Source of the DNA: JAWWOL01 sp963797535 | GTDB taxonomy: Bacteria; Actinomycetota; Actinomycetes; JAWWOL01 | Length of the DNA: 64,000 nt | Direction: 5' to 3' | Assembly: GCA_963797535.1 (NCBI GenBank) | Contig: CAWCPQ010000001.1 | Coordinates: 1,426,001 to 1,490,000, forward strand | Shown here: positions 1-9,696 of the stretch, in pieces | Layout of the letters: each line of letters starts with the position of its first letter | How positions within the stretch are numbered: position 1 is the stretch's first letter | Notes under the pieces: generated by a model | Seen by the model: only the letters and a program-made list of their open reading frames with translations | Databases searched by the model: none | What the model was told of the DNA's origin: nothing | Made by a program: the position numbers and the translations under genes

Positions 1-229
1 TGCCCAGACCCAGCAGCAGCCACCCCAGTGCGTTCCTCGGGCGCAGCCACGCAAGGGCGGCACCCGTCAGCACCCACGCCAGACCAAGGGCGACGCCTTC
101 GGCGCCGACAGGGCGGTGTACGGCGGCCGCGACCGCGGGCAGCTCGGGCCGGAGGGCCAGCCGGATGGCCATGCCGGCCGAGACAGCACTCACGACGAGC
201 GCCGCCACGACGATGATCCTGACCTTCAC
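1..229 (-). CDS. Membrane protein, N-terminal fragment (cut by window edge)
   Basis: Only the first 76 codons are inside the window; the gene reads leftward from a GTG at 229-227 and runs off the left edge. Two hydrophobic segments are visible, at about residues 4-18 and 48-70, the second carrying RPRNALGWLLL. Such a segment is common in the N-terminal membrane part of actinobacterial sensor histidine kinases, but the diagnostic domains would lie outside the window, so the family is a guess. It is divergent from the phytase-like gene at 405, with about 175 bases between the starts. Confidence 0.5.
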   Translation of the reverse strand, partial: MKVRIIVVAALVVSAVSAGMAIRLALRPELPAVAAAVHRPVGAEGVALGLAWVLTGAALAWLRPRNALGWLLLGLG

Positions 230-404
230 CGGCTCAGTCTGTTCCTCAGGCAGTCCCGGAGATAGGCCGTCCCGTCCCGGACGATCCGGGCAACCTGCCC
301 GCGCGTCGCGGGACCCCGAGCACTGCCGCCCGAGGGGACGGGCGGCACATCCTCAACCGACGCCAGCGACCGACTGGCGGATCAGACGGTTTCAGGAGGT
401 CGTC

Positions 405-1856
405 ATGCGACGAACATGGGCAGCATTCTCAGTCTTGATCATCGGCGCGACCGCGGGGATCGGTGGTGCCGCTGCTGCGGCTTCCCCCGGCGACGAGGTC
501 TCTCATCAGCAAGCTCAGCTCGTGGCGCGCTCGGTGCTCCCGGCCGCGACCTTCCGGGCCGGCTCGCCACCCTCCGGCGCGTTCTTCACGGCGCAGAACC
601 GGCTGGACACTGCAGCGAACGGGGTGCCGGCACCGGCCAGCGGGCCGGTCTTCAGCAGCCAGCCCGTGCAGGGCATCAGCGCCACTATCCCTGCGGGGCA
701 CGGGCAGTGGTGGGCGCTGGCTGACAACGGCTATGGCACCCGCGACACCTCCGCGGACTGGCAGCTGCCGATCTACCGGATGGCTCTGGGCCTCGGCACG
801 ACGGGCGTCCCGCAGGTGCTCGAGACGGTCGTGCTCAGCGACCCGCACGGGTACGTGCCCTGGAAGACAGTGTGCGATCCCACTGTCGGTGCCGACCTGC
901 CCCCCTTCACGTTCAACGTGCTCCCGGCGACCAAGCCCGCGGCCTGCGGGACTGACCCGGCGGCCCGCCTGCTCACCGGGTTCGACTTCGACCCGGAGTC
1001 GATCGAGATCGACCGCGCCGGAACGTTCTGGATCGGCGAGGAGTTCGGCCCGTTCCTGTTGCACGCCGACCGGCAGGGACACCTGCTGGAGCCGCCCATC
1101 GCCACACCGGGGGTGAAGTCACCGCAGAGCCCGACGCTCAACGTCGTCGGCGGTGAGCAGCCCAACGTGGCGCAGAGCCGCGGTCTCGAGAGCATGGCGA
1201 TCGACCCGAGCCGGCAGCACCTGTACCCGATGTACGAGGGTGCGGTGGGCACGGACGACCCTCAGGACCTGCGCATCCTCGACTTCGACATCAAGACCCA
1301 TCGGTTCAGCAGCGACGTACGGCACCTGCGGCTTGAGATGCCGGGGGCCAAGGTCAACCTCGCCTCGCTCACCCTCGTGGGCGGCGCGGCGGCCTACCCT
1401 GGCGCAACAGCACCCACCGGCACAGGCGGAGAATCAGCGCCAGAACTGACAGCCGTCAACTCCCACCAGTTCCTCCTCCTCGAGCGGGACGGCAACGGCG
1501 ACGGGGTGGCAGCGCCGCGGTTCAAGAAGGTCTTCCTGGTCGACACCCGAAACACGGGCAGCGACGGCTATGTCAGCAAGCGGCTGCTCGTCGACCTGAT
1601 GGCCGTACCGGACCCCAAGCACGTCGGCGGTGACGGCGACTTCTTCCGGTTCCCGTTCAACACCATCGAGTCCGTCCACGTCGTGAGCGCGGACACGGTG
1701 TTGGTCGCCAACGACAACAACTACCCGTTCTCCACCGGACGTTCACGCAGCCTCACCAATGCCCGCACCGGTCCGCTTGCGCCGGACGACAACGAGTTCA
1801 TCCTCGTCAACGTCGGCCAGCGGCTCAACGTGGACGACCGGATCCTCGCACCCTGA
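405..1856 (+). CDS. Secreted esterase-like phytase family protein
   Basis: The product has 483 residues. The ATG at 405 follows a strong AGGAGG at about 393-399 and opens a classic Sec signal peptide (MRRTWAAFSVLI, then an Ala-rich stretch around residues 18-28). The mature part resembles the esterase-like domain of the phytase family (beta-propeller type, PF13449): it has FDFDPESIEID followed by FWIGEEFGPF in the middle and a terminal VANDNNYPFS motif, all characteristic. These proteins are exported and thought to hydrolyse phosphate or other esters; the natural substrate is not evident here. The gene stands alone, with a hairpin terminator just downstream and a convergent neighbour. An upstream in-frame extension is open but has no ribosome site and would bury the signal peptide. 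Confidence 0.85.
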   Translation: MRRTWAAFSVLIIGATAGIGGAAAAASPGDEVSHQQAQLVARSVLPAATFRAGSPPSGAFFTAQNRLDTAANGVPAPASGPVFSSQPVQGISATIPAGHGQWWALADNGYGTRDTSADWQLPIYRMALGLGTTGVPQVLETVVLSDPHGYVPWKTVCDPTVGADLPPFTFNVLPATKPAACGTDPAARLLTGFDFDPESIEIDRAGTFWIGEEFGPFLLHADRQGHLLEPPIATPGVKSPQSPTLNVVGGEQPNVAQSRGLESMAIDPSRQHLYPMYEGAVGTDDPQDLRILDFDIKTHRFSSDVRHLRLEMPGAKVNLASLTLVGGAAAYPGATAPTGTGGESAPELTAVNSHQFLLLERDGNGDGVAAPRFKKVFLVDTRNTGSDGYVSKRLLVDLMAVPDPKHVGGDGDFFRFPFNTIESVHVVSADTVLVANDNNYPFSTGRSRSLTNARTGPLAPDDNEFILVNVGQRLNVDDRILAP

Positions 1857-1874
1857 CCTGGCGCATCGCCACCA

Positions 1875-1919
1875 CCCGTGCGGCCGATCTGGCACCGACT
1901 GCCCGATCGGCCGTACGGG
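1875..1919. terminator. Hairpin terminator between convergent genes
   Basis: CCCGTGCGGCCGATC at 1875-1889 pairs with GATCGGCCGTACGGG at 1905-1919, giving a 15-bp stem with one G-U pair and a 15-base loop. It lies 19 bases after the phytase-like stop and 42 bases beyond the stop of the opposing gene, so it can serve both strands. There is no T-run, which is usual for high-GC actinobacterial terminators. Confidence 0.6.
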
Positions 1920-1960
1920 ATCCGGCGAGACCGGCCACCGGGGTCGAGGGCTACCGGATC

Positions 1961-3193
1961 TCAGAGCGGCCGCACGGCCTCGGGACTCACGTCATCGCCC
2001 GTCGCAGGGTGAGCCGATCCGCCCCGCAAGGATCGGGCCGCGACGACCCGACTGAGCGTGAAGGTCCCGATTCCCACGACCGCCGCGGGCACCAAGAACC
2101 AGAGCTCATCGGTAAGACTTCCCGCGAGGACGAGCAGGGACACCCCACCCCACCCCCAGGCGCTGACCCTGCCGGCCGACCGCTCGCGCTCCTCGGTTCG
2201 TCGGAGCACCGCAACGTCCTGCGGGTCATCTACCGTGGCACGCCGCTCGGCGAACCATTCTGTGGCCCTATCGACCCGCTGGACGCCTGCCGCCGTGAGG
2301 CTCTCCGCGAGCGCTGTGGGGTCCGCGCAACAAACGAGCACACCGTCGGCCCATTCGCCACGCTGCGACCGGCTGGCGCCCCAGCCGATCGGCAGTGGAT
2401 TGCCGAGCAGGAGCAGCCACCGAATCGGCGGAACGCGCACCGGCGGGTCGAACAACAACATCAGGTCGGGCTCAGCGGCGGACCACTTGGTTCTGAGATT
2501 CAGGATCCCGAGCCCGTCCGCGAACCACACCTCCGATTCGGGTGCCTCTGCGGGAGCGGCCGGTCCGAAGACGTGCACCCCAACCTCCCCGAGAGCGGCC
2601 ACCATGCGGTGGCTGCCGAAGTAGGCGGGCAGGAACAACCGGAGCTCGGTGCCCACGATCTCTGCTGCAGCCTTGCGCGGCGCAAAGCGCCACGCATCCA
2701 GGGGTAGGACGAGCCCCTCGGCTGTGCTGACAGCAGACCACGGGCGCTTGCGGGTTCGCAGGGCCAGCCCTCGCCACGCCGCCCCCACACCGAGCAGGCC
2801 GAGCAGCACAGCCGCCGTGCCCCAGGGGGCAGGGTCGTTCGGCTCCCGGTCGGTTCGTACGTGTCCGCCTCGTACGAACACCTCGACCTGCTGACCCACC
2901 CGATAGTCGCGAAGCTCATTGTCGATCCAGATCGCCCTGGTCCGCTCGTTCCCATCAAGGGCGTAGCGCACGACCAGACGTCCGGAGTCGAACGGGTCCC
3001 ACGACGCCGGCTGAATGAGACGGACCACCACCGCCTCTGCCTGTCGTCCGTGGTGCCGCGTCTGGTTGTCGCGGACGGCGATGCCAACGAAGAACGCAAC
3101 GGCGACCAGGACTGCCGTCCCACCACCCAGGAACCAGCGCAATGAAGAGGATCTCCGCCGGGCACGCGTGGGCGCATCGAACACTACGGTCAC
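1961..3193 (-). CDS. DUF3592-like membrane protein, function unknown
   Basis: The product has 410 residues and starts at a GTG at 3193. Membrane segments are predicted at about residues 18-40, 126-145 and two near the C terminus (about 348-395). The stretch between the first two, with YALDGNERTRAIWIDNELRDY and then VGQQVEVFVRGG, reads like the extracytoplasmic beta domain of DUF3592 proteins, which follow the pattern of a chain of V-x-Y-x-V/L followed by a Y-x-V-G-x-x-V-x-V box. The central 200 residues are soluble and match nothing I recognise. It is convergent with the phytase-like gene and upstream of, on the same strand as, the peptide transporter operon, but separated from it by 93 bases. 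Function unknown. Confidence 0.65.
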   Translation of the reverse strand: MTVVFDAPTRARRRSSSLRWFLGGGTAVLVAVAFFVGIAVRDNQTRHHGRQAEAVVVRLIQPASWDPFDSGRLVVRYALDGNERTRAIWIDNELRDYRVGQQVEVFVRGGHVRTDREPNDPAPWGTAAVLLGLLGVGAAWRGLALRTRKRPWSAVSTAEGLVLPLDAWRFAPRKAAAEIVGTELRLFLPAYFGSHRMVAALGEVGVHVFGPAAPAEAPESEVWFADGLGILNLRTKWSAAEPDLMLLFDPPVRVPPIRWLLLLGNPLPIGWGASRSQRGEWADGVLVCCADPTALAESLTAAGVQRVDRATEWFAERRATVDDPQDVAVLRRTEERERSAGRVSAWGWGGVSLLVLAGSLTDELWFLVPAAVVGIGTFTLSRVVAARSLRGGSAHPATGDDVSPEAVRPL

Positions 3194-3286
3194 GTTGGTG
3201 CGGGCCTTCCGAGCTGGGTGCGGAGGAAACCATCGTGGCAGGCCTTCGCCTCGCGGGCCTGCGCTTTCCCGAATCTCGGCAAACCG

Positions 3287-4588
3287 CTAACGCTGTGGGT
3301 CCGGCGCGGCCAGCGGTGCGTGCTCGTCGAACAGGTGGCAGGCGACCTCGACCTCACCTGACGGGACGAGGACAGGATCGACTCCCGCTCGGAATTGGAC
3401 AACGGCTCCCTCCGGCGGCGTCTCGATTCCCGCGACCCCGCTCCAGAGCGGCTCGTCCGGGTCCTGGGCACGCATCTGCCCCAGGAGCGCTGCCACGTCG
3501 GTGCTGGTGCGACCCTGACCGGGCGCAAGAGTCGGGCGGTACGAGGGGATCTCGAGTACGGCAAGGTCGCGGAACACCGCACGCTCTGCTTCGAAGACCT
3601 CCTCGGTCTGCTCGGACCAGCGGTCCTCGAGCAACGTCGCAAGGTCGCGGCTCTCCCAGCCGCAGACGCCGAACGCCTTCGGGCAGCGCGGGTGGAACGA
3701 GCAACCGGTTGGCGGCGACGCCGCGTCGGGCACCTCACCACGCGGAAGGTTGCGCGGCACCTCGCGGCGCACGCCGGGGTCGGGGATCGCCGCCAGCAAT
3801 GCCTGGGTGTACGGGTGCCTGGGGCTCGAGTAGATCTGCTCGGGCGGACCGATCTCGACGATCCGGCCGAGATACATGATCGCGATCCGGTCGCAGAAGA
3901 ACTTGGCGCTGGCCAGGTCGTGGGTGATGTAGACGTAGGACAGGCCGAGGTCGTCGCGCAGGTCGATCATCAGCTGCAGGATCTTCGCTCGCACGCTCAT
4001 GTCGAGCATCGAGACCGGCTCGTCGGCCACCAGCAGCGCCGGCCCGAGGATGATCGCCCTGGCGATGACGGCTCGCTGCTTCTGCCCACCGGAAAGGTCG
4101 GCCGGGAACTTGTGCAGGAACCGCTCGACGGGCGAGAGTCCCACCCGCTCAAGGGTTTCACTGACCCTGCGAAGGATCTCGTTCTCGTCTTTCGTCACCC
4201 CGTGGATGAGCAACGGGTGGCCGATCGCGGTCAGCATGTCCATCGACGGGTTGAGCGAGGCATGCGGGTCCTGGAACACCATCTGCACCCGCCGCCGCTC
4301 GGCCCGCCGGTCCGCTCCGGTCAACGAGCCGATCTCACGTCCCTCGAAGAACAGGCTGCCGCTGGTGACCGGCGCCATGCCGACGATCGCGCGGCCCAGC
4401 GTGGTCTTGCCGCTGCCGGACTCCCCCACGACGCCAAGGACCTCGCCGGGCGCAAGGGTGAACGAGACCCCGTCGACGGCCTTGACCGCGCCGGTTTCCC
4501 GACCGGAGAGCCGGTGAAAAAGCCCACCACGCAAGGGGAAATGCACCTTGAGGTCGCGCACTTCGAGGATGTCAGGCTTCGTCGGCAT
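3287..4588 (-). CDS. oppF: Peptide ABC transporter ATP-binding protein (OppF/DppF type)
   Basis: This is the second ATPase of the peptide importer, 433 residues. Walker A GESGSGKT lies at residues 55-62, followed by the signature LSGGQKQRAVIARA, Walker B LLVADEPVSMLD, and the oligopeptide-transporter C-terminal region with RHPYTQALLAAIPDP and the Cys-containing GCSFHPRCPKAFGVC. The ATG at 4588 overlaps the end of oppD by 17 bases, which fixes the start; the open frame continues upstream but lies inside oppD. About 100 extra residues follow the usual C-terminal domain (normal length is about 330); they are Glu- and Pro-rich and end in a DEHAPLAAPDPQR tail. Last gene of the operon. Confidence 0.9.
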   Translation of the reverse strand: MPTKPDILEVRDLKVHFPLRGGLFHRLSGRETGAVKAVDGVSFTLAPGEVLGVVGESGSGKTTLGRAIVGMAPVTSGSLFFEGREIGSLTGADRRAERRRVQMVFQDPHASLNPSMDMLTAIGHPLLIHGVTKDENEILRRVSETLERVGLSPVERFLHKFPADLSGGQKQRAVIARAIILGPALLVADEPVSMLDMSVRAKILQLMIDLRDDLGLSYVYITHDLASAKFFCDRIAIMYLGRIVEIGPPEQIYSSPRHPYTQALLAAIPDPGVRREVPRNLPRGEVPDAASPPTGCSFHPRCPKAFGVCGWESRDLATLLEDRWSEQTEEVFEAERAVFRDLAVLEIPSYRPTLAPGQGRTSTDVAALLGQMRAQDPDEPLWSGVAGIETPPEGAVVQFRAGVDPVLVPSGEVEVACHLFDEHAPLAAPDPQR

Positions 4589-5624
4589 GCGCAATCGCCT
4601 CCCGGTCCAAGGGTTCGGTGCCGCCCAGTGGGACGAGATCAGCCGGGCCGCGGAGCCAGCAGGCAACCTCGTGCCCGAAGGCCGAGCCGATCGTGACCGG
4701 CAGCTGCGAGGCGCACACCACCATGGCGCTCGGGCACCTGGGGTGGAAGCGGCAACCGGGCGGCGGATCGACGAGATCCGGTGGTGCACCAGGGATCGAG
4801 TGCAGCTCGACCGTCGAGAGCGAGATCGTGGAGCGCAGCAGCTCGGCGGTGTAGGGGTGCTGGGGGTCCTGGAAAACCTCGGCGCCGTCGCCCTGCTCGA
4901 CGATCTTGCCCGCGTACATCACGGCCACCCGGTCGCAGGCCTCGGCCACGATGCCGAGGTTGTGCGTGATGAGCAGGACCGAGGTGTCGTAGTTGGCCTT
5001 GATGTCGGCGAGGATGCGCAGGATCTGCGCCTCCACGAGCACGTCCAGTGCGGTCGTCGGCTCGTCGGCCACCACCATCGCCGGGTTGAGCACCAGCACG
5101 AGCGCGATCATGATGCGTTGGCGCATGCCACCCGAGAACTCGTGCGGATAGTGGTCGTACCGCGTCGGCGGGATGCCCACCGAGCCGAGAGCGTCGAGGG
5201 CACGCCGCCTCCGCTGGTCCTTGGACAGCGACGGCTCGTGCGTCTTGAGCGTCTCGTCGAAGTGAGCCGAGATCCGCAGCAGCGGGTTGAGCCGGGTCAT
5301 CGGCTCCTGGAAGATCAGCCCGAGTGACGGCCCGCGCAGCTGGCGGAGCTGCTGCAGCGAGGCCCCGACCAGCTCTTTGCCCTGGAACTGAACGGATCCC
5401 GCCGTCTTGGCCGCCGTCGGCAGCAGGCCGAGTACGCCTCTGCCGAGCGTCGACTTGCCGCAGCCGGACTCACCAACCAGGCCCAGCGTCTCGCCCCTGC
5501 CCAAGGTGAAGCTCACCCCGTCAACGGCTCGCACGGCCCCGCGCGGGGTCCCGTACCAGACCTTGAGGTCCTTGACCTCGAGCACCGGCCCGGTGCGAGG
5601 GTCGGTCACCACCAGGTCGGTCAC
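4572..5624 (-). CDS. oppD: Peptide ABC transporter ATP-binding protein (OppD/DppD type)
   Basis: This 350-residue ATPase energises peptide import at the inner face of the membrane. It shows Walker A GESGCGKST at residues 51-59, signature FSGGMRQRIMIAL, Walker B MVVADEPTTALD, the switch histidine in LLITHNLG, and the C-terminal HPYTAELLRS plus GCRFHPRCPSAMVVC of the oligopeptide family. The GTG start at 5624 overlaps the oppC stop in a GTGA junction, implying translational coupling, and the gene overlaps oppF downstream. Confidence 0.92.
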   Translation of the reverse strand: MTDLVVTDPRTGPVLEVKDLKVWYGTPRGAVRAVDGVSFTLGRGETLGLVGESGCGKSTLGRGVLGLLPTAAKTAGSVQFQGKELVGASLQQLRQLRGPSLGLIFQEPMTRLNPLLRISAHFDETLKTHEPSLSKDQRRRRALDALGSVGIPPTRYDHYPHEFSGGMRQRIMIALVLVLNPAMVVADEPTTALDVLVEAQILRILADIKANYDTSVLLITHNLGIVAEACDRVAVMYAGKIVEQGDGAEVFQDPQHPYTAELLRSTISLSTVELHSIPGAPPDLVDPPPGCRFHPRCPSAMVVCASQLPVTIGSAFGHEVACWLRGPADLVPLGGTEPLDREAIAHADEA

Positions 5625-6635
5625 AGCGTCTCCCCGTCGGCGAGCACGGGTTCGGTGTCGGTGATCTTCACCGGCAGCAGCAGCCGGCGGCGCAGCGTCG
5701 GGTTGGCGATGTCGTTGAGACTCTCGCCCATCAGGGTGAGCCCGGTGACCAGCAGCACGATGGCCAGGCCCGGGTAGACCGACGTCCACCAGACGCCGCT
5801 GCCCACCTCGGTCAGCGCCCGCTGCAGGTCGTAGCCCCACTCGGCAGCATCACTCGGCTGGACGCCGTAGCCGAGAAAACCCAAGCCGGCCAAGGTGAGC
5901 AAGCGCATCGGCCGCATTGAGCGTCCCGATGACCGGAACGTTCTGGACCACGTTGCCGAAGACGTACTTGCTGATCACCGTGCGCGGCCGGGCACCGATG
6001 ACCAGCGCCGCCTCGACGTAGGACGCCTCGCGCAAGCTGATCACGCTGTTGCGGATGATGCGGAAATACTGCGGTACGTAGACGACGGTGATCGACACGG
6101 CGGCCGCCATCACCCCGCCGAAGCCGGCGCCGAGGAAGGCGAACTTGCCGCCCAGGTAGACCGCGACCAGGATCGCCAGCAGCAAGGACGGGAAGGCGAA
6201 CATGGCGTCCATCACCATGACCAGCACCCGGTCGATCGGACCGCCGAAGTAGCCCGAGAACAGTCCCAGCGGTACGCCGATCATCAGCGAGAACACCACG
6301 GCCAGGACAATGACCTCGATCGCGGTCCGCGACCCGTAGATGATGTGCGAGAGCACGTCGGTGGACTGGATGTTGGTGCCCAGCGGATGTGCTCCGCTCG
6401 GAGCCCCGCTCTTGGGGAACCGGACGCCTCCGGAGCTCTGGTACTGGTCGAAGCGGTAGGGCGAGAGCCAGGGCGCGAAGAGCGCCATGATCACGAAGAC
6501 GACCACGATGACGATGCCGACGTAGAGGGTCCACTTCGGCAGGCCACGGGCCTCGCGTACGGGAGCCACCGAGCGCTTCAGAGTCCGCAGCGGCCCGACC
6601 TTGGCCGGTGTGCTCTCCGGCGTCGTCTGGGTCAT
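5621..6635 (-). CDS. oppC: Peptide ABC transporter permease (OppC/DppC type), frameshifted
   Basis: This is the inner-membrane permease subunit with the binding-protein-dependent transport fold. The N-terminal part from the ATG at 6635 reads through an OppC N-terminal segment (SVAPVREARGLPKWTL, then a membrane helix), HPLGTN, and the EAA-type loop SLREASYVEAALVIGARPRT. After VPVIGTLNAADA the frame changes at about 5901; the continuation LTLAGLGFLGYGVQPSDAAE is in another frame down to 5621. One extra base (CTT for CT in the minus-strand reading) explains it, and the joined protein has normal length and sequence on both sides. The ATG overlaps the oppB stop by one base (TGATG). A sequencing error is more likely than decay because both halves are well conserved. 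Confidence 0.88.
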
Positions 6636-7669
6636 CAGTACCTCACCCGAGGGTCGATCAGAGCATTGACGACGTCGATGACCAGGCTGATCACGACGAC
6701 GATGAGGGCGAACACGGTGACAATGCCTTGTACGGCGGCATAGTCGCGTTCGTTGAGGTAGTGGATCAGGGCCTGCCCGATGCCCGGCCAGTTGAACGTC
6801 GTCTCGGTCAGCACAGCGCCGGACAGCAGCAGCGCTGCCTGCAGCCCGACCACGGTGACCACCGGCACGAGCGCGTTGCGGAAAGCGTGCCGGAGCAGGA
6901 CCGATCTCTCGCTCACCCCCCGCGCCCGGGCGGCCTCGACGTAGTCGGCCTGCATGGTCTGGATGATGTTGACCCGTACCAACCGGATGAAGACCCCGCA
7001 CAGCAGCAGGCCGAGAGTGACCGACGGCAGGATCAGGTGGACCAGCACGTTGCGCAGGTCGTCCCAGTTGCCGTTGATGATTGCGTCGACCAGATAGATG
7101 TGGGTGTGCGCATGCGTCACCAGGTCGAGGTCCTGCAGGGTGTCGGCCTGGCCGGAGCCCGGCAGCCAGTGCAGCTTGGAGACGAAGAGCAGCTGGAACA
7201 GGATGCCGACGTAGAACACCGGCGCGGCATAGGTGAGGATGCCGAACAGCCGCCCGCCGACGTCACCCGGCGTGTCCCGGAACCGGCCGATCAGCAGACC
7301 GATCGTGATGCCCACAACAAGGGCGAACGTGAGCGCGAACACCGACAACTCGAGCGTCGCCGCACCCTCGTGGGTGACGATGCTCCACACCGAGCGGTTC
7401 TCGCTGCTGGAGTGGCCCAGGTTGCCCTGCAGGACCTGCCCGATGTAGTCCTTGTACTGCACGATCAGCGGCTTGTCGAAGCCGCCGGCATGACGCAAGG
7501 CCTTGATCTGGTCCGGCGGCAGCCGCCCACCCTGCGCGGCCTGCACCGGGTCGCCCGGCGCGACCCGCATGAGGATGAAAACGACCGTCAGCAGGATCCA
7601 GACGTTGGGGACGACCAGCAGCAGCCGGGTCAGCAGATAACCGCGGAGGGAGCCGCTGTTCTTCGCCAT
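6635..7669 (-). CDS. oppB: Peptide ABC transporter permease (OppB/DppB type)
   Basis: This 344-residue inner-membrane permease has about six membrane helices. After the first helix it shows MRVAPGDPV, typical of OppB/DppB, and near the end the cytoplasmic EAA-type loop DYVEAARARGVSERSVLLRHAFRNAL, of which the G-x-x-x-x-x-x-x-x-R-N pattern contacts the ATPases. The ATG at 7669 (MAKNSG) follows a GGAGG about 11 bases upstream; a longer open frame exists but lacks a ribosome site. It is separated from oppA by 149 bases containing a strong hairpin. Confidence 0.9.
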   Translation of the reverse strand: MAKNSGSLRGYLLTRLLLVVPNVWILLTVVFILMRVAPGDPVQAAQGGRLPPDQIKALRHAGGFDKPLIVQYKDYIGQVLQGNLGHSSSENRSVWSIVTHEGAATLELSVFALTFALVVGITIGLLIGRFRDTPGDVGGRLFGILTYAAPVFYVGILFQLLFVSKLHWLPGSGQADTLQDLDLVTHAHTHIYLVDAIINGNWDDLRNVLVHLILPSVTLGLLLCGVFIRLVRVNIIQTMQADYVEAARARGVSERSVLLRHAFRNALVPVVTVVGLQAALLLSGAVLTETTFNWPGIGQALIHYLNERDYAAVQGIVTVFALIVVVISLVIDVVNALIDPRVRY

Positions 7670-7727
7670 GGACGGGCAGGACCTCCCTCGAGCTCTCGTA
7701 CGGTACGGGTTGAAGCCAGGTCGCGCG

Positions 7728-7765
7728 TCCGGGATGGCGCCCCGTGGAGGCGGCGCCATCCCGGA
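7728..7765 (-). terminator. Intercistronic hairpin between oppA and oppB
   Basis: TCCGGGATGGCGCC (7728-7741) and GGCGCCATCCCGGA (7752-7765) form a perfect 14-bp stem with a 10-base loop. It sits after oppA and before the ribosome site of oppB in the direction of transcription. Such hairpins behind solute-binding-protein genes commonly act as partial terminators or 3' stabilisers, so that binding protein is made in excess over the membrane subunits; that role is inferred here. Confidence 0.65.
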
Positions 7766-7818
7766 TGGCGTTCAGTGCAGGGTGCCTGCAGCAGTCATTG
7801 CATGATGCTGATTGCGGA

Positions 7819-9451
7819 TCAGGACTTGCCGAGCACCCAGAACCGGAAGATGTAGTCCGGGGTGAGCGTGTTGGACAGGCCGGTCACATTGCCGTACTGC
7901 ACGGCAATCTGCTCGCCCTGCCAGATCGGGATCGTCGGGGCGTCCGGCGCCGCCGCGGCCTGGATGGCCTGGAAGGCCTGCGTCCGCTTGGCCGCATCCG
8001 TGCTGGCCTTCTCCGCCGTCAGCAGGGCGTCGATGCTGTGGTTGACGTAGTGGTTGTTGAAGAACGGCGTCGGGCCGTAGAACTCGCCCACGTAGTCGTC
8101 GGTGTCCGGGTAGTCCGGGAACCAGCCGAGCTCGTAGATCGGGTACTTGTCGGTCGCGTAGGCCTTGGAGTACTGGTCCCACTCCGTCGACTGCAGGTCG
8201 ACCTTGAACAAGCCGCTGGCGTCGAGCTGACGCTTGATCTCGGTGTACTCGTCACCGGACAACGAGCCGTAGTGCGCCGGCGTCCACCAGATCTGAACAT
8301 TGAGCGGCGTCTTCACGCCGGCTGCCGTGAGCAGGGCGGCCGCCTTTGCCTTGTCCGGCGTGGCGCCGTAGAGGGTCTGGTAGCTCTGGGTCGCGCCGTC
8401 GAGGCCCTTGGGGACCATGGACCACAGCGGCTCGACCGTGTTGTCGTAGACGTTCTTGGCGATCGAGGCACGGTCGACGAGGTAGGACATGGCCTTGCGG
8501 ATCGCCAGCTTCTGGGCGTCGTTGTCACCTGGCATCGTCTTGAGGTTGAAGACCATGTAGCGGATCGCGCCGCCCGGGCCGTTGACCTGCTTGATGCCGG
8601 GCTTGCCGGCCAGCTCCTTGAGCGTGGTGGGCGTGAAGTTCGGGTAGGCCACGTCGACCTTGCCCGCCGTGAGGTCGAGCTTGAGCGCGTTCTCGTCGCT
8701 GTAGTACTTGATGATCAGGCCGCCGTTGTTCAGCTTGATCGCGCCCGCGTAGTTCTTGTTCGGGACGAACTCCGCGACCTGCTTGGTCTGGTAGGTCTTG
8801 AGCGCGTACGGACCCGAGCCGATCACCGAGGCATCCGCCTCGAGCTTGTCCGCCGGGAAGACCTTGGAGTCGACGATCGCGCCGGCAGCGGTGCCGACGA
8901 TCTGGTTCCACAGCGAGTTGCCGTCGGTCAGCGTGAACACGACGGTGGTCGGGTCAGGGGCGGTCGTGACGACCTTGCCGAGCAGGCTCGACGGACCGTT
9001 CGGGTCGGCGATCTTGATGACCCGGTCGAAGGAGAACTTCACGTCGGCACTGGTCAGCGGGTCACCGTTGGAGAACTTCAGGCCCGGCTGGAGCTTGCAG
9101 GTCCACACCTTGAAGTCGGTGGACGAGGTGCAACCGGTCGCAGCGTCCGGGACCAGCTTCTGCGTCGCCTCATCCACCCGCAGCAGGGTCTGGTAGACGT
9201 TGTAGACGACGTTCCAGCTCGGCAGGTCGTAGGACCCGGCCGGGTCGAAGGACACCGGGGTATCGGTGCTGCCCCAGATGATCGTCTTGCCGTTGGCCGC
9301 TGCCGGCGGCGGCACCGGAGGCACTGGAGGAACCGGAGGAACCGGCCGAGGGGGTGGCCGCGGACTTGCTGCCCGAGCCACAGGCGGCCGTGGCCAGGGA
9401 CACCACGAGCAGTGCCGCGCCGGCTCTGAGCGCCGTTGAAGCTGTCCTCAT
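7819..9451 (-). CDS. oppA: Peptide ABC transporter substrate-binding lipoprotein, frameshifted
   Basis: SBP_bac_5 family protein of about 540 residues that captures peptides outside the membrane. The ATG at 9451 gives a lipoprotein signal (MRTASTALRAGAALLVVSLA, then TAAC with the lipid-anchored Cys and a Ser/Gly linker). The frame breaks at about 9297-9310, inside a Gly/Ser/Ala-coding repeat (GGAGGAACC units on the plus strand); the mature domain NGKTIIWGSTDTPVSFDPAG starts in another frame and runs cleanly to 7819. One extra base accounts for the break. Family landmarks include LKTYQTKQVAEFVPNKNYAG and DLQSTEWDQY. It heads the oppABCDF operon. Confidence 0.88.
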
Positions 9452-9696
9452 CTACATCGTCCTCTCACAAGCAATCGTCAAAGAAGTCGCAGATCCTCCC
9501 GCGATGCAGGCGCAACGCTGGAGAGCCTCCGTCAAGATCGAGAGTACGGGCGAAGGCCTCCTGCCGACCTAACACCGCGAAAGCGCGAACCGAAAAGGAC
9601 CTCGACGTTACAATCGTGCGTCAGAAATGACCGTCAGGCGTGATATTCGCTTGACAAGCTCGCGACGTCCGACCTCAGGGCCCGGGGCAAAGCCGG

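Noticed and set aside
9296..9345. GGAGGAACC repeats as a CRISPR or regulatory array
   Set aside because: They lie in the coding region for the Gly/Ser/Ala linker behind the OppA lipobox and simply encode that linker; no spacers.
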